Assembly (NCBI GenBank): GCA_002118135.1
Contig: BDIU01000293.1
Location: 62,001 to 126,000 of the forward strand
From: Trebouxia sp. TZW2008
Lineage: Eukaryota > Chlorophyta > Trebouxiophyceae > Trebouxiales > Trebouxiaceae
DNA length: 64,000 bases
Reading direction: 5' to 3'
Part shown: piece after piece, positions 41,501-55,000 of the stretch
Layout of the letters: every line of letters begins with the position of its first letter
Numbering within the stretch: position 1 is the first letter of the stretch
The notes under the pieces: generated by a model
What the model saw: the letters and a program-made list of their open reading frames with translations, nothing else
What the model was told of the DNA's origin: nothing
The model's database searches: none
Position numbers and translations under genes: made by a program

Positions 41501-44500
41501 GGTCATGATGTTAAAAGCCTGTCTTGATACAAGCTTTTTCTCCTGCAAGCCTCTTGACCCAGAGGCTCCAAGTATGCTGGTTTTGTGAGTTGACTGATTG
41601 CTTTCAGGTTTGGCAAAGCTGGTGGAGCAGACTAAGATGCTGGACTTGGAAGATGAGCAGGGTTTGAAGTCTCTGAGCGGGTTAATCCACAGCATTCACA
41701 AGCTGGTGCAGCACCCACACAACCAGGCACGCCACTCTACCTCTTTTTCAAAGCTTCTTCCAAACCTTTCCAGTCTTCTTCTTTTGTGTATTGATTGCAA
41801 TGCGCACAGCTTGCATGCTTTGATGCACTCACTTCACTACACATGCAAATGCAGCGAGCTACTGCCTGGCACAAACAAGACAGCAAGTCTCTGTTGCAGG
41901 AATCTTGCTTTGCAGGGATCAACACATGCGCTTGTTGCTATGTTGAGCAAGTCAGTCACAACAGTCATCATACTGTTGATGCTGTGGCAACATTATGGAT
42001 GTGGGATTTGCTGTGGCAATGGGAATAACCTACTCTTGTGCTGATCACAGGAAGCGGTATTGCAAGAGCTGAAGTGTAGTGAGACTCTAGAGCTGTGCTT
42101 CATCTGTGCCAAATCTGGAGTGGCAGCAGTTTCCGGCCCTGCTATTGACTGCCTGGTCCTAATTTGGCAATGGTACCTTCGCAAAAGCCCTGCAGCCTCT
42201 TTCTCACTCAGCCAAATGAGCTGCTACTTCCGTGATGAGGCAGTCGCCACTTCTGGCGGCCGCGGTGGCGGCGCAGAAACAGTGCAGCCCAAGGCAGGCT
42301 TTAGCCCGCCCACAGCTGTGGCCAAGCCAAATGGTTCAGCTACAGTCAGTGCAACTGCAGATGCATCACAGCTTTGGTCAACCACTCCAGTGGTTGAGTT
42401 TGAGGTCAATGGGACTGTTGCAAAACGTCCTGGTCACATGGCTGCTCAGCTAGAGCGTGCCCCCCACAGCCCTCAAAGGGCTGACTCAGGGCTGCCACCG
42501 AGACCAAATTCCAAAGCATTGGGACCCCCCCTGAGAGCTGCTGCCCCACCCCCATCCAACCCCCTGCACAGGAGATCAAACAGCAGCAGGCTCAGCATGG
42601 AGCGCATCAGGGCCATACCAGATGCCCTGCTGTCTTCCTTTCGCTCTTCGTCTTCAGTCACAGGGCGCAAGTCTTCTTCAGATGCGTTCCGCTCTTCTGC
42701 TTCAGTCTCTGGCTACCCGTCCTCTTCTTCAGACATCGTCCGCTCCTCTGCTTCAGATGCAGGGCGGGCCCGCACCAGCCCTAGGACCATTCCAGACGTC
42801 CTGCTGTCCTCCTTCCGCTCCTCTTCCTCAGACATGGGGCGGACACGGCCCCATCGCAGGTCTTCTTCTTCATCCAGTAGGGCTTTCCCAGCAGCAAACC
42901 CCATCATTGACAACGCCAAAGCGCAGTCAGGCTGCTTCACTGGCTCACCCAACAGATCAGTTGACCCCTCTGAGTTTGAGGTGCACCTCCCAAGTGCTGA
43001 CAGTCTGCCTATAACTCCCATCAGCTCAACAACTGAGTCACAGCTCAGCATCAGGCAGCGCCCAAGAACAAAACCCCAGGCAGTCACAGGTCACGGGTTC
43101 AATTCCCCAGCCCTTGCAAGGCAAAACAGTGCCAGCACACAAAAATCCAGACGCTCCCTGGACCCTGGAAGTGCCCTTCCAGCTTCCACTGCAGCTGCTG
43201 CCCTACCTCAGCACAGGCGGCACAGTGTTTCACAGCCGGACTCGCGCCGATCAACCTCCCTTTACACACCTGTGAAGTCTCAGTATACTGTCCAGCCAAA
43301 TGCTGCCCGTCAGTCTTCAGCTTCACAGCGCAATCATGACCGTCAGTCTTCAGCTTTGCAGTGCAATCACGCAAAGCCGCCAGTTGACAATGTGACTCAG
43401 TCTGATGCGTCAGTACACACTCCCAGCACTCCAGATGCACTGAACAGGGCAGGACCGCCAGGGGCTCTTGAAACTGCTCCTTCTGAGGGCTTTTCCAGCC
43501 AGCGCAGGGCTGGCCTGTCTGGAACAGCCCCTCCTGAGGGTCAGGCTGATGATATAGAGCATAGGGAGCCAGATTCACTTCAATACATCCAAACTTGGTT
43601 GGACACAAACCCAGACGGAGAATGGCTTCCTCTCTCTTTTGCCCAACAGGACGCATCTCAGCAGGCGACCCATGAAGGGAACAGCCCTCCTAGGGCAATT
43701 CCGAACACGCCTTACGCAAGAAAGCCCATGCAGAGGGCTTTGGACTTCAGCCCTCAGTCCATCGCACAGCCAGGAGCTAACTTGGCGCAAGCAGAAGCAT
43801 CAAGTGAGGCTTTTCTTGCTGCATCGTGGAACGACATGATGGTCCTGTTGGCACACATGTATCTGGCAGCTATCTGGGTACTAGAATGCTTTCATTGGCT
43901 TGCTTTGCAGGCTCACTGCCTGCTGCTCAGGTCGTATGCCAAGCAGCTTGGATGCAGCACGCTATTTGTCCGTGCTGTTGGCAATGTTGCTGTAGCATGC
44001 CCATCTGATTGATGTATTTATTGATTGCTGCGATTTGACACCTGTGCCCGTGCAGGCAACAGGTATGCCTCACCCTGTTCCTGTAGGTCGTACCCATCAG
44101 CACTCGATTAAAGGCTTGTAGCATGGGACACGGCTGCATCTCTCATGTTGATGAGCATGTTGCAGAAAAGACTGTGCTGCACTTGTGAGTGTGTTGTTTA
44201 CTCATGACACACCAGAACTAGACATGTTTGCTGCATCAGAGGATGCACCTGTGCAGCTTCAGACAATGCTTGCTCCTCATTTGTCAATTGATATTGTCTT
44301 CATTGTCATTGTTGCTGCATCTGTGAAGACTCTTTCATGACCCTGCTGCAGGCAAAGGTTCCATCTTTGTGTTGTACGCCTTGTCATTGATTCAGCCTAT
44401 TGTAGACACCCTCTGATCTGCCTGCTACAGGCAAGATACCCTCTCTGGAGGATGCATACCTTGCAAAGCGCAAGCCTGCCCGACCGCCTGCCACAGCTGT

Positions 44501-44972
44501 GCATGAAGACTCAGCTTGGGACGGTTTCAGCCCACAGGTTGCCTGGAGCGCATCAGGCAGCTCAATGCTTACAGCCCCTGACTTAGAGTCCAGAGCCTCA
44601 CAGGAACCACGCACTCCCGTCAGAAGCCAGTCTGTTGTCACTGTCGATAACGTATCCAAGCCCTCGATAGACAGTCCTATTACTAATAGGATGTCTGTGG
44701 ACCACTCCAGAGCGTCTCCAAACCATACTGGCAGTCCTCCTAGCAGAGTGTCTGTAGACCATGCTGGAAGTCCTCCCAGTAGGATGTCTGGTGATGATCA
44801 GAGAGTGTCTGTTGATGTTCAGAAACCAGGGGGAGGCAAGTTTAGAAAGTTTCTCACTTGGCTGACTGATCCTGATACCAGAGATGCAGCAAGGGCGCTA
44901 AAGCACGGCAGACCAGTCAAGAAAGGGGCTCTGTATGACTTAGCCACTCCCATTGGACGGTGCCCTGTCTGA
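38568..44972 (+). CDS. Large helical (ARM-like?) protein with a Ser/Arg phospho-motif tail, unrecognised family
   Basis: Not assigned to a named family. The ATG at 38568 (MTWLAQIPEYDHEVDISELR) is in an exon ending at donor 38718. Later exons: about 38833-38970 (KIPDFDAVTWHAQAIAALAA), about 39119-39209 (KVAATQLLQMFLPGYRKNQL), about 39910-40036 (STSQLAAWAVTGLILRSNQD), about 41166-41285 (NQLQVTPMKAIEALAFMAES) and about 41609-41725 (GLAKLVEQTKMLDLEDEQGL). A very long exon, about 42052-43810, starts EAVLQELKCSETLELCFICA. The first part is all-helical and resembles armadillo-type repeats, an inference only. The long exon then becomes Ser/Pro/Arg-rich with internal repeats (IPDALLSSFRSSSS and IPDVLLSSFRSSSS). 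The last exon (from about 44431) repeats RMSVDH and RVSVDH and ends KKGALYDLATPIGRCPV, stop 44972. A donor-like GTGCCC at 44960 could extend it. A cytoskeletal or trafficking scaffold regulated by phosphorylation is possible. Confidence 0.65.
40361..40420. repeat. AGCAC pentanucleotide microsatellite, 12 units
   Basis: Sixty bases of perfect AGCAC repeats, in an apparent intron of the 38568 gene. The unit is not a multiple of three, so it would not be neutral in an exon. Confidence 0.95.
40888..41362 (+). repeat. Echoes around the exon at about 41166-41285
   Basis: The exon start TTGCAG|GTGGCAGTGGTGTGTTG is echoed at about 41024-41090 (with ATCAGCTGCAGGTGCA and ATTGAGGC..TAGCATTC) and in part at about 40884-40915. 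The exon end (ACTCCCTGCTGAGCTATTCAG) is echoed at about 41331-41362 as ACTTCCTGCTGAGCTATGCAG. Upstream copies mirror the acceptor side and downstream copies mirror the donor side. Confidence 0.7.
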
Positions 44973-45012
44973 GCCTTGTAGCTAAGATCATAGCAGACAT
45001 CTGGATAGCCTG

Positions 45013-45078
45013 GGCTGCCTCCTTGGACAGAGGCTCCTGTTATGACGCCTGACAGCGTAGACTTTTCTTTTCTTGCAG
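45013..45078 (+). repeat. Dispersed structured element I, copy C
   Basis: GCTGCCTC(CTTGGAC)AGAGGCTCC hairpin, TTATGACGCCT, ACGC(CTGACA)GCGT hairpin, TAGACTTTTCT, a short pyrimidine tract and TTGCAG. It lies 40 bp after the stop of the 38568 gene, or in a last intron if the GTGCCC donor at 44960 is used. Confidence 0.6.
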
Positions 45079-46074
45079 ACACATCTGTGCAAGCCAATTT
45101 GTATGTGTTGTTGGGGTTGTCGAGTGCAAGATTCTGAAAGGCACGTTCTGGTGGTTGGTTGCTTGCAGGCTACGCAGCATATGCATGCAGTTTGTGTCAA
45201 GAGCTGCTTGTACAAATATGTCTAGATTGAGTCATTGCGTTTGCTGTCGAGATGCTTGTTTTTTGGCGAGCAAGTCTGCTTCTGGTTTCCTTGCTGCAGT
45301 GCCCATTTTTTGTCACAATCATTCTTTGACAATCAAGCCCCTCATCTTTGTCCAACCCCATCTGTGACCAATAGCTGCATCAGTACTCGCGAGAACAGTC
45401 AACCCAGGTCTAGGTTTTGGAGTCCAGGTGCAAACATTGCTTTTGCTGGCCTAAAACAACGCTTGCAGTTTGCTCTGTTTCCTGCTTACTAAGTTTGCCA
45501 AAGCGTACCATACAGAATTCCGTAAACCAACCTCTGATCAGGCTGATTAGATCAGTTGCATAAAAGGAAAGGAAGTAAGCAAGTCTTTTGTACATATTGA
45601 TCGACCGTGCGCTGCTGTTTCAACAGTGCAAAGAGACATGTTGACACCATTCAATGCATCAAGCATTGAACACTTCCACCACAGAATGGCTGTCCGTTGT
45701 GACAACAGTTGTGACATGCTCGCTAGTTGCAAATGCGGGTTTGATCATCTCATCGCAGCCTCAGTTGAGCAAGTCTTACTTTAGAGTTACAGCTGCGAAT
45801 GCAACCCAGGTCAGCATGAATGTAACGATGTAACGGATCTGTTGAGAATCACAGAGCAGCTGACATTCAAGCCAACATCAGACCAATCACCTTGTGAGCC
45901 AGATTTCAGATGACACAGAGTTGCACACTACAGAACACACTCTATTGCACAAAGAAAGCATGCAGCAATACAACGTTTGAGCTAGCACATAAGCTAAGCT
46001 GTGATAGCAGCCAGTATGAGAGGACTTCAAGCAAAGACAGGACCCATTGCGTTGTCAAGACGCGCACAATGACC
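45079..46074. other. Intergenic stretch between convergent genes
   Basis: About 1 kb between the 3' ends of the plus-strand 38568 gene and minus-strand OGDH. An open plus-strand stretch to 45367 follows element I copy C but resembles nothing known. A minus-strand TGTAA (plus TTACA at about 45784) could serve OGDH. Confidence 0.4.
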
Positions 46075-49000
46075 TTAAGCAAAGTCAAGGTCCATGGCAT
46101 TAGTACACAGCTCATCCTGCTCTCGCTTATGCACATCTGAGAAGCCAGTGGCAGGGGAGGCGCTGGGTGGCCGCCCTGAGTAAGGCACATAGGCTGGCAC
46201 CTGCGCATCCCAAAAAGGAAACACTCATGAGGCAGATGCAAAATCAATGCAAAGTACATGTGCCGCGCCCTGAGTTCAGATACATTTCTACGTGCTGATG
46301 ATACATGCCTGCCAGAGCCAGATCAGGCATCCATCTAAATGTCAGGCAAAAGCGGATGTGCTACTATTGCAAACATCTCTGCAGAAGAAGGTTGAGAGAC
46401 CTGCAGCATGACAAGTGGCAACATGCAAATATGCCTTGTAATCTTCGTTACTCATGCAGGTCTGGAGATGGGGCCAGAAATGGAGATATGCATGACATTT
46501 GCACATATACAAGACCATTGGCAGAGAGCAGCAGAACAATAGGGGTTAGTACAGGAAGTGGATTGGCAACATGCCTCTCGGTCTTCATTCCGCATGCAGG
46601 TCTCAAGTCGGGGGCAGACATGGGAGTAGCCCCCCATGTTCATGGGCTCCTCCTGGGCCCACATGAACTCAGCATTGGGGTAGCGCCTCAGCTCCCTCTG
46701 CACCAGGTCAAAGGGGAAAGGCACCAACTGCAGCAGCATCATCACTTGTTCAGCTAGGGATTGCAGGTTACATAGATCGTGTGATTGAGCCGGTGGCAGC
46801 AATGATGCAAGAAGTTAAACGTGATATAGGCTCCTCCCGGCCCATGTAAGCTGAGCATTGGGGTAGCGCCGCAGCTCCCTCTGCACCAGGTCACAAGGGA
46901 ATGAACCAACTGCAGCAGGGTTTGCAGGCTTTCAATTGAGCTTAGGAAAAGAGGTCTTCTGATTGTGGTTTCACTGCCATGGGCAGCAACATTGATGCAA
47001 ATTGACATTTGAGTGACAATTGTGGCATCCTTGCCTTGACTTCATGCACAGACTGTGACAAGGCATATAGAGAGGCATTTTTCGGGTCCAAAACACATGT
47101 ACATCAATGAGCGCCTGAAAGGAGATACACTGTGAGGGTCAACCCAAAACAGCAACGGGACACTGTCAACGGTGCTTGCCTTCCATCTGCCATCATCACC
47201 TTACTGTGAACTATGATAGGATCAAAGTCACGAGTCACTGATTTCGTTACAACCTCAGCTGCCTTGGCCTAGCTGAGGTTGTAACGAAATCAATGATGCT
47301 TGTTGCAGTCATGGGTCAACTCACTTTGGTTGCATACCTGATTGACAACGTATGAGTGCAAGGTACTGACCTGCTCAAGCCGGATGATGGCAACTTCCTT
47401 CTCCTTTTTGAGGTCAGCTCGCTTCTTGGCCAGCTCGTAGTAGACCTTGCCACTGCACATCACCACCCTCTTGAAGCCTTCCTCCTTAGGGGGGTGGGGT
47501 GACCTGTAAGCCAACAAGTCTTCAGCAGAAAAGCAGCAGCATTGATGCTTTGAAATAGGCAAATCACCAAAACATTGTAACAACCACTGCATAAAGAACA
47601 GTAGCATTGGCAGACCTGTTGCCTACAAAGGCGCCCATGACGGGCCTTGTGGAATGGATTGGACAACTGCACAAAGAGCAACAATGATCTTGTGAGCCAG
47701 GCCATGTTGCAGACACTGCATCAGGAGCAGCACATCTCTCCTCTGCAGACACATCCATGATGAGCATACAGCTGCACAGCGAAAAGCATCTGTGCTGTAC
47801 CCCAAGTGAGAAACATCACAAAGGCTTGAGTGTCTCTATAGTACGCAATGACATTCATTCTAAAGGGCAAGTAAATCATCACAGCATGACCTGAATCATC
47901 GACACCGAACAAATGAATCTGGACTCACACATGTCCCCTGCTGGATCCTCCATGACAAGCCCATTGATCTACAAAACTGCACAAGGAGCAGCGCCGACTC
48001 TACAGGTTCGCAACGCATGTCAAAGCAGTAGCGGTTCTGAATGCGCACCTGTCCTCTGCAGAGGCATCCATGATGAGCCTCTTGAAGCGCACGCCCAGGA
48101 TGCCCTTGTCATCTGCCTTGTCATCAAACTCCCACAGGCCAGACTTGGCGTCAGGGTGGCGCAGCAGGTTCTTGGGTGCCACCACCAGCAGCGGCTTCCT
48201 AAACTGTCTGTGGATCTGCAATGCAACACAAACTATGCTCATGGACCACCCCATGAAACAGGCAGTTTTACCAAATAATCACAAGATCACTGACTCTAGC
48301 TTGGCAAATCAGCTTGCAAAATTTGCTTTGTTGCTTTGAGTTCTTATCATCATGCATACTACAAACACAATCCCGCAGCATCTGAGTTGAACACAATCAT
48401 GTGTTGCCAAACATTTAGCATGAGGCATTCTCAGGCACACAAACCTAGCAAAGCCTAGCAGGACCCGCACCTGGCGCCTGAGGACATGGAAGTAGTTAGC
48501 AGGGGTTGTGCAGTTGACAATCTGCCAGTTGATGCGCTGGGTGGCAGAGCCCAAGTGACCTCCTGAGAACCACTTGGACTCATCTACTGGAGGTGCATGG
48601 AAGGGATCCTCATCAGCCATTTGCAAGAAGCGCTCTACACGGCAACTGCTGTGCTCTGGACCCTGTGAAATGAGCAGGTACTTTTGAGTATGTGCATCCC
48701 AGTGCCACGCATCTGGATGCCACAGGTGCTGACAGGAGCCTGCTGTGTTCTTGTCCATGTCACATCGGCATATTGAGTAAGCAGGTGCATCTGAATGCCA
48801 AAGTTGGATTGTTGTAGAAGCTCAACGGCAAGTGCTGTGTCATGTACATAGATGCGAGACCCAGAGGAGGCACAGAAGAGGCACCTGTTAGGCAATCAGG
48901 TCACCTCTGAAAATTGCATACACAAACGGTACTTGCAGGAAAGCAGCCAAGCCTTGGAGCAACAGCAGCCCATGCAGCGTACTTGCCGCAATGCTGTCAC

Positions 49001-52000
49001 ACTTTGCATCAAATGGGATCACAGTGCACTGCTTGTGAGACTTGCCTGGCCATCATATCCGTGGGGCAGAAGGACCACCAGGCCAGTCTGCCTCAACCAC
49101 TTTGACTCCCCACTGGACAGAAACTGGTCAAACACCACCTGCAGCCAAGCAACCCATATGGGCAAGACTGGACAGCATGTGGTCAAACACCACAGCAGTC
49201 AAGCAATCCGTGATCAATAGCGGACAGTAAGCAGTCAAACGCCACAGCAGTCAGGCAGCTTGTGATCAACACTGGACATTCAGTAATCAAAGACTACAGC
49301 AGTCAAGCCACCTACTTCCAACACTGGGCAGAAGCTTTGACTTGACAAGACAATAGCTAGATCCAAACTGCTATGCAGAAGGCATCACTGGCTCGATTGC
49401 CCTGAGGAGCCAACAATCTGCAAAGATGCTGCAAAGCTTCTTGACTAGATTGCCCTGGACTTGGCCAAAGCGCCTTTTTCATGCCAAAGCAAGGTATACA
49501 AGACAGCATGCTGTGAAGTGCGAGTACGCAGGCCCTGTCAGACGACATCAGGAGTCACCTTGACAATCCTGCGCACGGTGAAGGACAGCAGCAGGCAAGG
49601 ACGCTGAAAACCAACCTGAGCTCCATTGGCAAAGTCACCAAATTGGGCTTCCCACAACACCAAGCTGTTGGGGTTCTCCATACTGTACCCCAGCTCAAAT
49701 CCCAGAATGCCAAACTCTGACAGGCTGCTGTTGCAGATGGTGAACTGATGAGGTTTTTGACCATCAAAGACGTGGGCTAAGGGGTAGTAACGCTCGCCCG
49801 TCTTCTGATCGTGTACTACTGCATGCCTGTGGCTGAAGGTGCCTCGCTCAACATCCTGGCCACTCATGCGCACGTGGTTGCCTGCAGAGTGCCAACATGA
49901 GACCACTGTGACCAGCATAAATGATTAGCAACTGAAGAATCAGAAGCGCATCAGACTCCAGCACAAGAAATGCAGCCAAATCCTCTTGCACCAACCTCAG
50001 CCTGCCTTGGTGAGGGCCAGCTGCATACACTGATGACACATATCTTACCTTGCCAGGTGAGGTTAGAAAGACAGGTGAAATGCACAGCCTACTCAGGCCA
50101 GATAGCAGCGTGCCCATGAGCTGTCAGTACAAACCTTCAACGACTGGACACTGACTGGACCTGTCAAGGCAAGCCCAACACCGAGGTTACTTTGCAGACT
50201 GCAGCTCCATGCGCGCTAAAGACAAACATCCCTCAAGCCTACATTTCAAGCCCACAGCTACAGCCTACTTGGAACAGACAGCAGCTGGTCAATGAGGTAT
50301 GGGCACCAACCTTCACTCACTAGGGTTCCAAAAGCCAGGGCCTCAGCAAAGCCCCAGTCAACGCCCTCCCCACTCTCAATGGCCTTCTTGCGCCCCTCAA
50401 ACACCCTCTTGATACCCTTGTGGGGGTTGAACCCATCTGGAAGGGTGCTGATTGAGTTGCCAACCTACACAGACAAGTGGACCTTCAACAGAGATAAGCG
50501 AACATTGACATTCATGGGACTGGATGCTGTCTTGACTTCTCTTTCATATATGACAGTAACAGCTCAAACACAAAGAAGGGGTCAGCAGACTTGTCAGGGA
50601 ACATAATGGTTGAATTGCCAATCTGTAAATGTACAGCTTCAAACCTGGCTCTTGATAACTCTTCAAGATAGCAATAGCTACAGCAAATGCATAAACTGAT
50701 TGAATTGTGAGCGACGCCAAGGTGTGGACCAGCCACATTTGATTGGGCTTCTTAGGTTCTGGACTTGTGAATGTACGTGAGATGCAACTGCCTTCAAAAG
50801 CTGGCAAGTGGTTTGGAGTAATGGCAGCTATTTGGCCCACAATCAGGGGTCATTACACAGGGGAGTGTGCTACCAAGACGCACTCACGTTACAGACTGAC
50901 TTTGCACCAAGATGGCAAGCAGCGAGCAGCAGCATGGCAAATGGAGTCATGCTCGGCAGTCATACAGGGGTGCACAAGCATATGCTGCTTCATTGCTTGT
51001 GATTGCTGTAGCAGGTGGCTTATGATGTGTGAAGAAGATTGACCTCCTTGAGGAAGTCCATAGGCACTCCAGTGTTACGGATTCGCGCCATCTGGTCAGG
51101 TGACATGAATCCTTTCCAGTAGCTGCTCAGCCAGTCACGTGCATTTGGCTTGTAGTCCTGCATTAGCAAAACATAAAACACCGAAAGCAAGACAAGACTT
51201 GAAGCCGTGACTTGAACCCATGACTTGAACCCGTGACCTGTTGACACAAAAGAGGCGACATGAAGCCCTTCCAGTAGCTGCTTAGCCAGTCACGCGCATT
51301 TGGCTTGTAGTCCTGCATCAGCAAAACACAAACCACTTTGAGCAAGACAGGATTTGAACGCATGACCTGTTGACACAAAGGAGGTAACGTGAAGCCCTTC
51401 CAATAGCCGCTCAGCCAGTCGCATGCATTTGGCTTGTAGTCATGAAACAGCAGGAACAAAACACTAAGAGGATGAGGGCACTCGAATCTTTGACCTAAAA
51501 CACACACTAGAGCATGCTGGCATGATGGATTTGGTGCGAGCACTGCAACATTTTGGCATGCTGAGTGAGGTCCACAACCTGTGTATGAAAAGAACAGATT
51601 ATCCTAGCAAGCGTCGTGAAACGCATTGTGAGGTTGAGCTGCCTGAGACACAGCTTGTGCATACTGTCACAAGCAATGCTTTGCTTAGTACAGCCTTACC
51701 TTGGCTTCCTCAAAGGCCTTCTGCAAAATCTTTTGCACGTTCTGGTCAATCTTGTCCAGCTGGTCCTGCTTGATGTTGCCCTCCTTCAGCAGCCGCTTGG
51801 CGTACTGCTTGTGGGAGTCCTCATGCTGTCTGATGGCCTGCACAGCACGCACAGCAGCCGCATCAGGATTCAGCTTGAGCAGCAGGGCTGCAAGCAATGC
51901 AGATGCTGCAATGCTGGACATTTTGGCTGAAAGGCACCCCTGTTGTGCGTTATGCATACATTGGATGGACTCTGGTAAGCAAAATGCAACAATAGAGGGC

Positions 52001-55000
52001 TTGCAGCAGCTTGTTGCTGCACCTTTGCCTTCAGGAAAATGCACTTTCAAGCTGCAATTCTCTGGTTTGTCAAATTGTTTTGGCAAAGAGGTCCCTCATA
52101 TGTCGCTCAAAATGTTTGACAGTGATTGTCATCATACTTAGTGCACTCCTACCTGGTACATGAGGGGCTGGGTGAAGGAGGGCTCGTCAATCTCGTTGTG
52201 ACCATGCTTGCGGTAGCACACAATGTCCACCACCACATCACTCTTCCACTGCTGCCGCCACTGCGCAGCCAGCTCACATGCACGCACCTGTCCCAACAGG
52301 AGATACGTCAATGTCAAGCGATAAGGAGACGTAGGCAGCAACCACTGCAGAAAGACTGGCATGCAGGCCTGACTTTACATTGTTCTTCCACTGCTGCTGC
52401 CACTGTGCTGTCAGCTCACATGCACGCACCTGTCAACTATACGCAAGCATTAAAAGCATTGGTGAGTGAGACAGGCAATTAGATATCAAGCCAAACAAAC
52501 ATGCATGAATCAACAAAACATTGCAATCAGACTTAGACAATGCTGCCACTATGCTGCCAGCTCATATAATTGCACCTGATATCGGTGCAGTTGGGTCATC
52601 AGCAGTTGTGCAGCAAGGGGGCGAACAGAGTCCATGCCAAAACTGGTGCACAGAACATACACCATTCCTCCAAGCTGTTTCAGGTCTCACATATATTGGT
52701 GGGGACAGCTGTGTGCTGTCTTGGCTACCAGTTTGCAAAGCTGTTTTAGCATTTGCTTTTCATTTTAGTTGAACATGCTGGTTGAAATACCTTTGCAGGC
52801 CTCATTGGGAATGTAGCACTGACATTTGGGCAGAGCTGCACACAAGGTTGCCCTCAGCAAGACGCTGGCCTGTGCAAGCAGCAAAGTGAGTGCACATTGT
52901 GACGAGGGCTGGACCTCTTTGCATGCAGTGAGATCAAAGACTTACCACAGACTCAACATCATCTCCATTGACATGAAGGATGGGCGCGTTCAGGGCCTTG
53001 GCAACGTCTGTACAGTAAGGTGAGCTGCGACTCTTCTTTGGGTCAGTTGTGAATGCCACCTATAAGCATGGCAGAAAAAGGAATGGCACCTATAAGCAAA
53101 GGCACTGTCTCTCACAGCATTGCATGCCAGACAGCTTTACAAAAGAATGCAATGGCTACATGATTGCTGGGATTGATTTTGTGGTCATATGCAATAAGGT
53201 GGGACAACAAATCGCTTGATGTAAAACGCTCTGTTCAGATCGGAATAGTGGATACATAGCATGCATTGTGACAAGTGGCATGAATGGTGCTGACACCAAA
53301 GTCTAAGAGGGCATACATGTAGAGCCATGTGTGCCAAACCCACGGCAGCATGCATACAAGTGAATGCAGCGTGTGTATAGCATGTGCACACCAACATAGG
53401 TGGGGCCATACACAACATAGCGTGGAAGGGCAACCATGTCAGTGAATGCAGTAGGTGTGTACCTGGTTGTTGACAATGACATGAATGGTGCCTCCAACAG
53501 TGTAGTCTGGGAGAGCATTCATGTCAAGGGTTTCATACACCACACCCTGCCCAGCAAAGGACCCATCACCGTGCATCAAGATGCCCATGTTCTTGTCTCT
53601 GTTGCCATCCTCAGAATAGTACTGCTTGGCACGGACCTTGCCCAGCACTATGGGGTCAACAGCCTGCAAGCCAAAAGACAAGCATTCACCATCTATGCTT
53701 TGCATCTTCATCAAGGATGGCTAGGCCAGTATGTGACAGCCTGCAAGCAAAGAGGCCAGCAGATCCAGCAGGCACTGCTGTGTTCAAAGACATTGCCAGG
53801 CGTTGCATCACTGGCCATACGGCTTGCAGACATGAAGGAAAGCACTGAGATGGGAGAAGGGCATCCCGCATCTTCAGCAAAATACCATTCAACAGAAGTT
53901 GACAGCTCTCTAAGTGACAAAACTGGGCAGACACACAATACAGCCTCTCCTGAAGGTACTGTCAACAAATGTGAATGCACTCAGAAGCCATTCAAAGTCA
54001 TGTTGTGCCGCAACAGGCCTTTGCATGCAATCATTCTGGGCAAATTGAGTGATTGTGTTTGTACCTAATTGGCATGTGCAGCCTCACCAGCAACCATGAA
54101 TGCTCAAGAACGAAAGCAAACACTGCCATGTTACTGTGCTGGCTCGCAGCATGTCTTTGCGAAGACGAGCTGCGACGTGGGCTGTCATAAGCTGTGGTTT
54201 AGTCTTGATCTGACCTTCCAACACTGTCAATCATGTCCAGCACCACCTGTACCTGAGCGACATTGAACGACCTTGGGTACAGAAATTCCTGCAGGTGCAG
54301 CTGAGATCTCACCTCCAAATGTGAGGGATTAGCCAACAGCGACAGGTGCACTCTTTTGCCTGTGATTGTGGGCCTGTCATAGGATGTACCCAAATGGTAC
54401 TTGACGTCACCAGTTCCAGTGAAGGTGCCCTGGTCCCCAGACTTGATGCCTGTGAACTCGCTGAAGATCTGCGGCATTGGCTTGCGCACAACGTTTGCCA
54501 GCACATTCAACCGTCCTGCAAACCATGCAAGCCTTTGTGTGTTGGAATGTATACTGTCACCTCTGTGAGGCATGCCAAGGCAGATGGTCTCAGCGCCATC
54601 ATCAGCGAAGGGATCAGTCACAGTCGTTGCTTTCAACATGTGCCTCAGAGAACTTGCTCTGCTCTCTTTGCATACATTGATGTCACAACACTTGACACAC
54701 TTGACAATCATGAGTTGGATAAGCAGTCTCACCTCTGTGTGGCATGCCAAGGCAGATGGTCTCAACCCCAAGGTCAGCAGAGGTATCAATCATAGCCTTC
54801 ATCCCTGGCACCAGAGTCTCACACCCTTCCAACCCAAACCGCTTGGCAGCAGCATACTTGTTGGCCAGGAAACTCTCAAAGATCTCACTCCAGGCAAGTC
54901 TGTCATAGGTGTGGAGCTGCTTCTCGACTGGAAACTTTTCCCTGTTGGGGGTCTCAATACGCTCTCGCAGCCAGTTGCAGCGATCTCTGTCAGGAATGTG

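Noticed and set aside
43099..43656. 185-codon minus-strand open frame
   Set aside because: Antisense of the Ser-rich long exon of the 38568 gene; no independent evidence.
45079..45367. Extra last exon of the 38568 gene after element I copy C
   Set aside because: The frame stays open for about 95 codons after a possible acceptor, but the sequence is Cys-rich and unlike a protein domain, and the upstream exon already ends with a stop at 44972. Left as a possibility only.
47239..47292. Bacterial-type terminator hairpin
   Set aside because: There is no following T tract and the host is a eukaryote; a small-RNA or foldback origin is more plausible.
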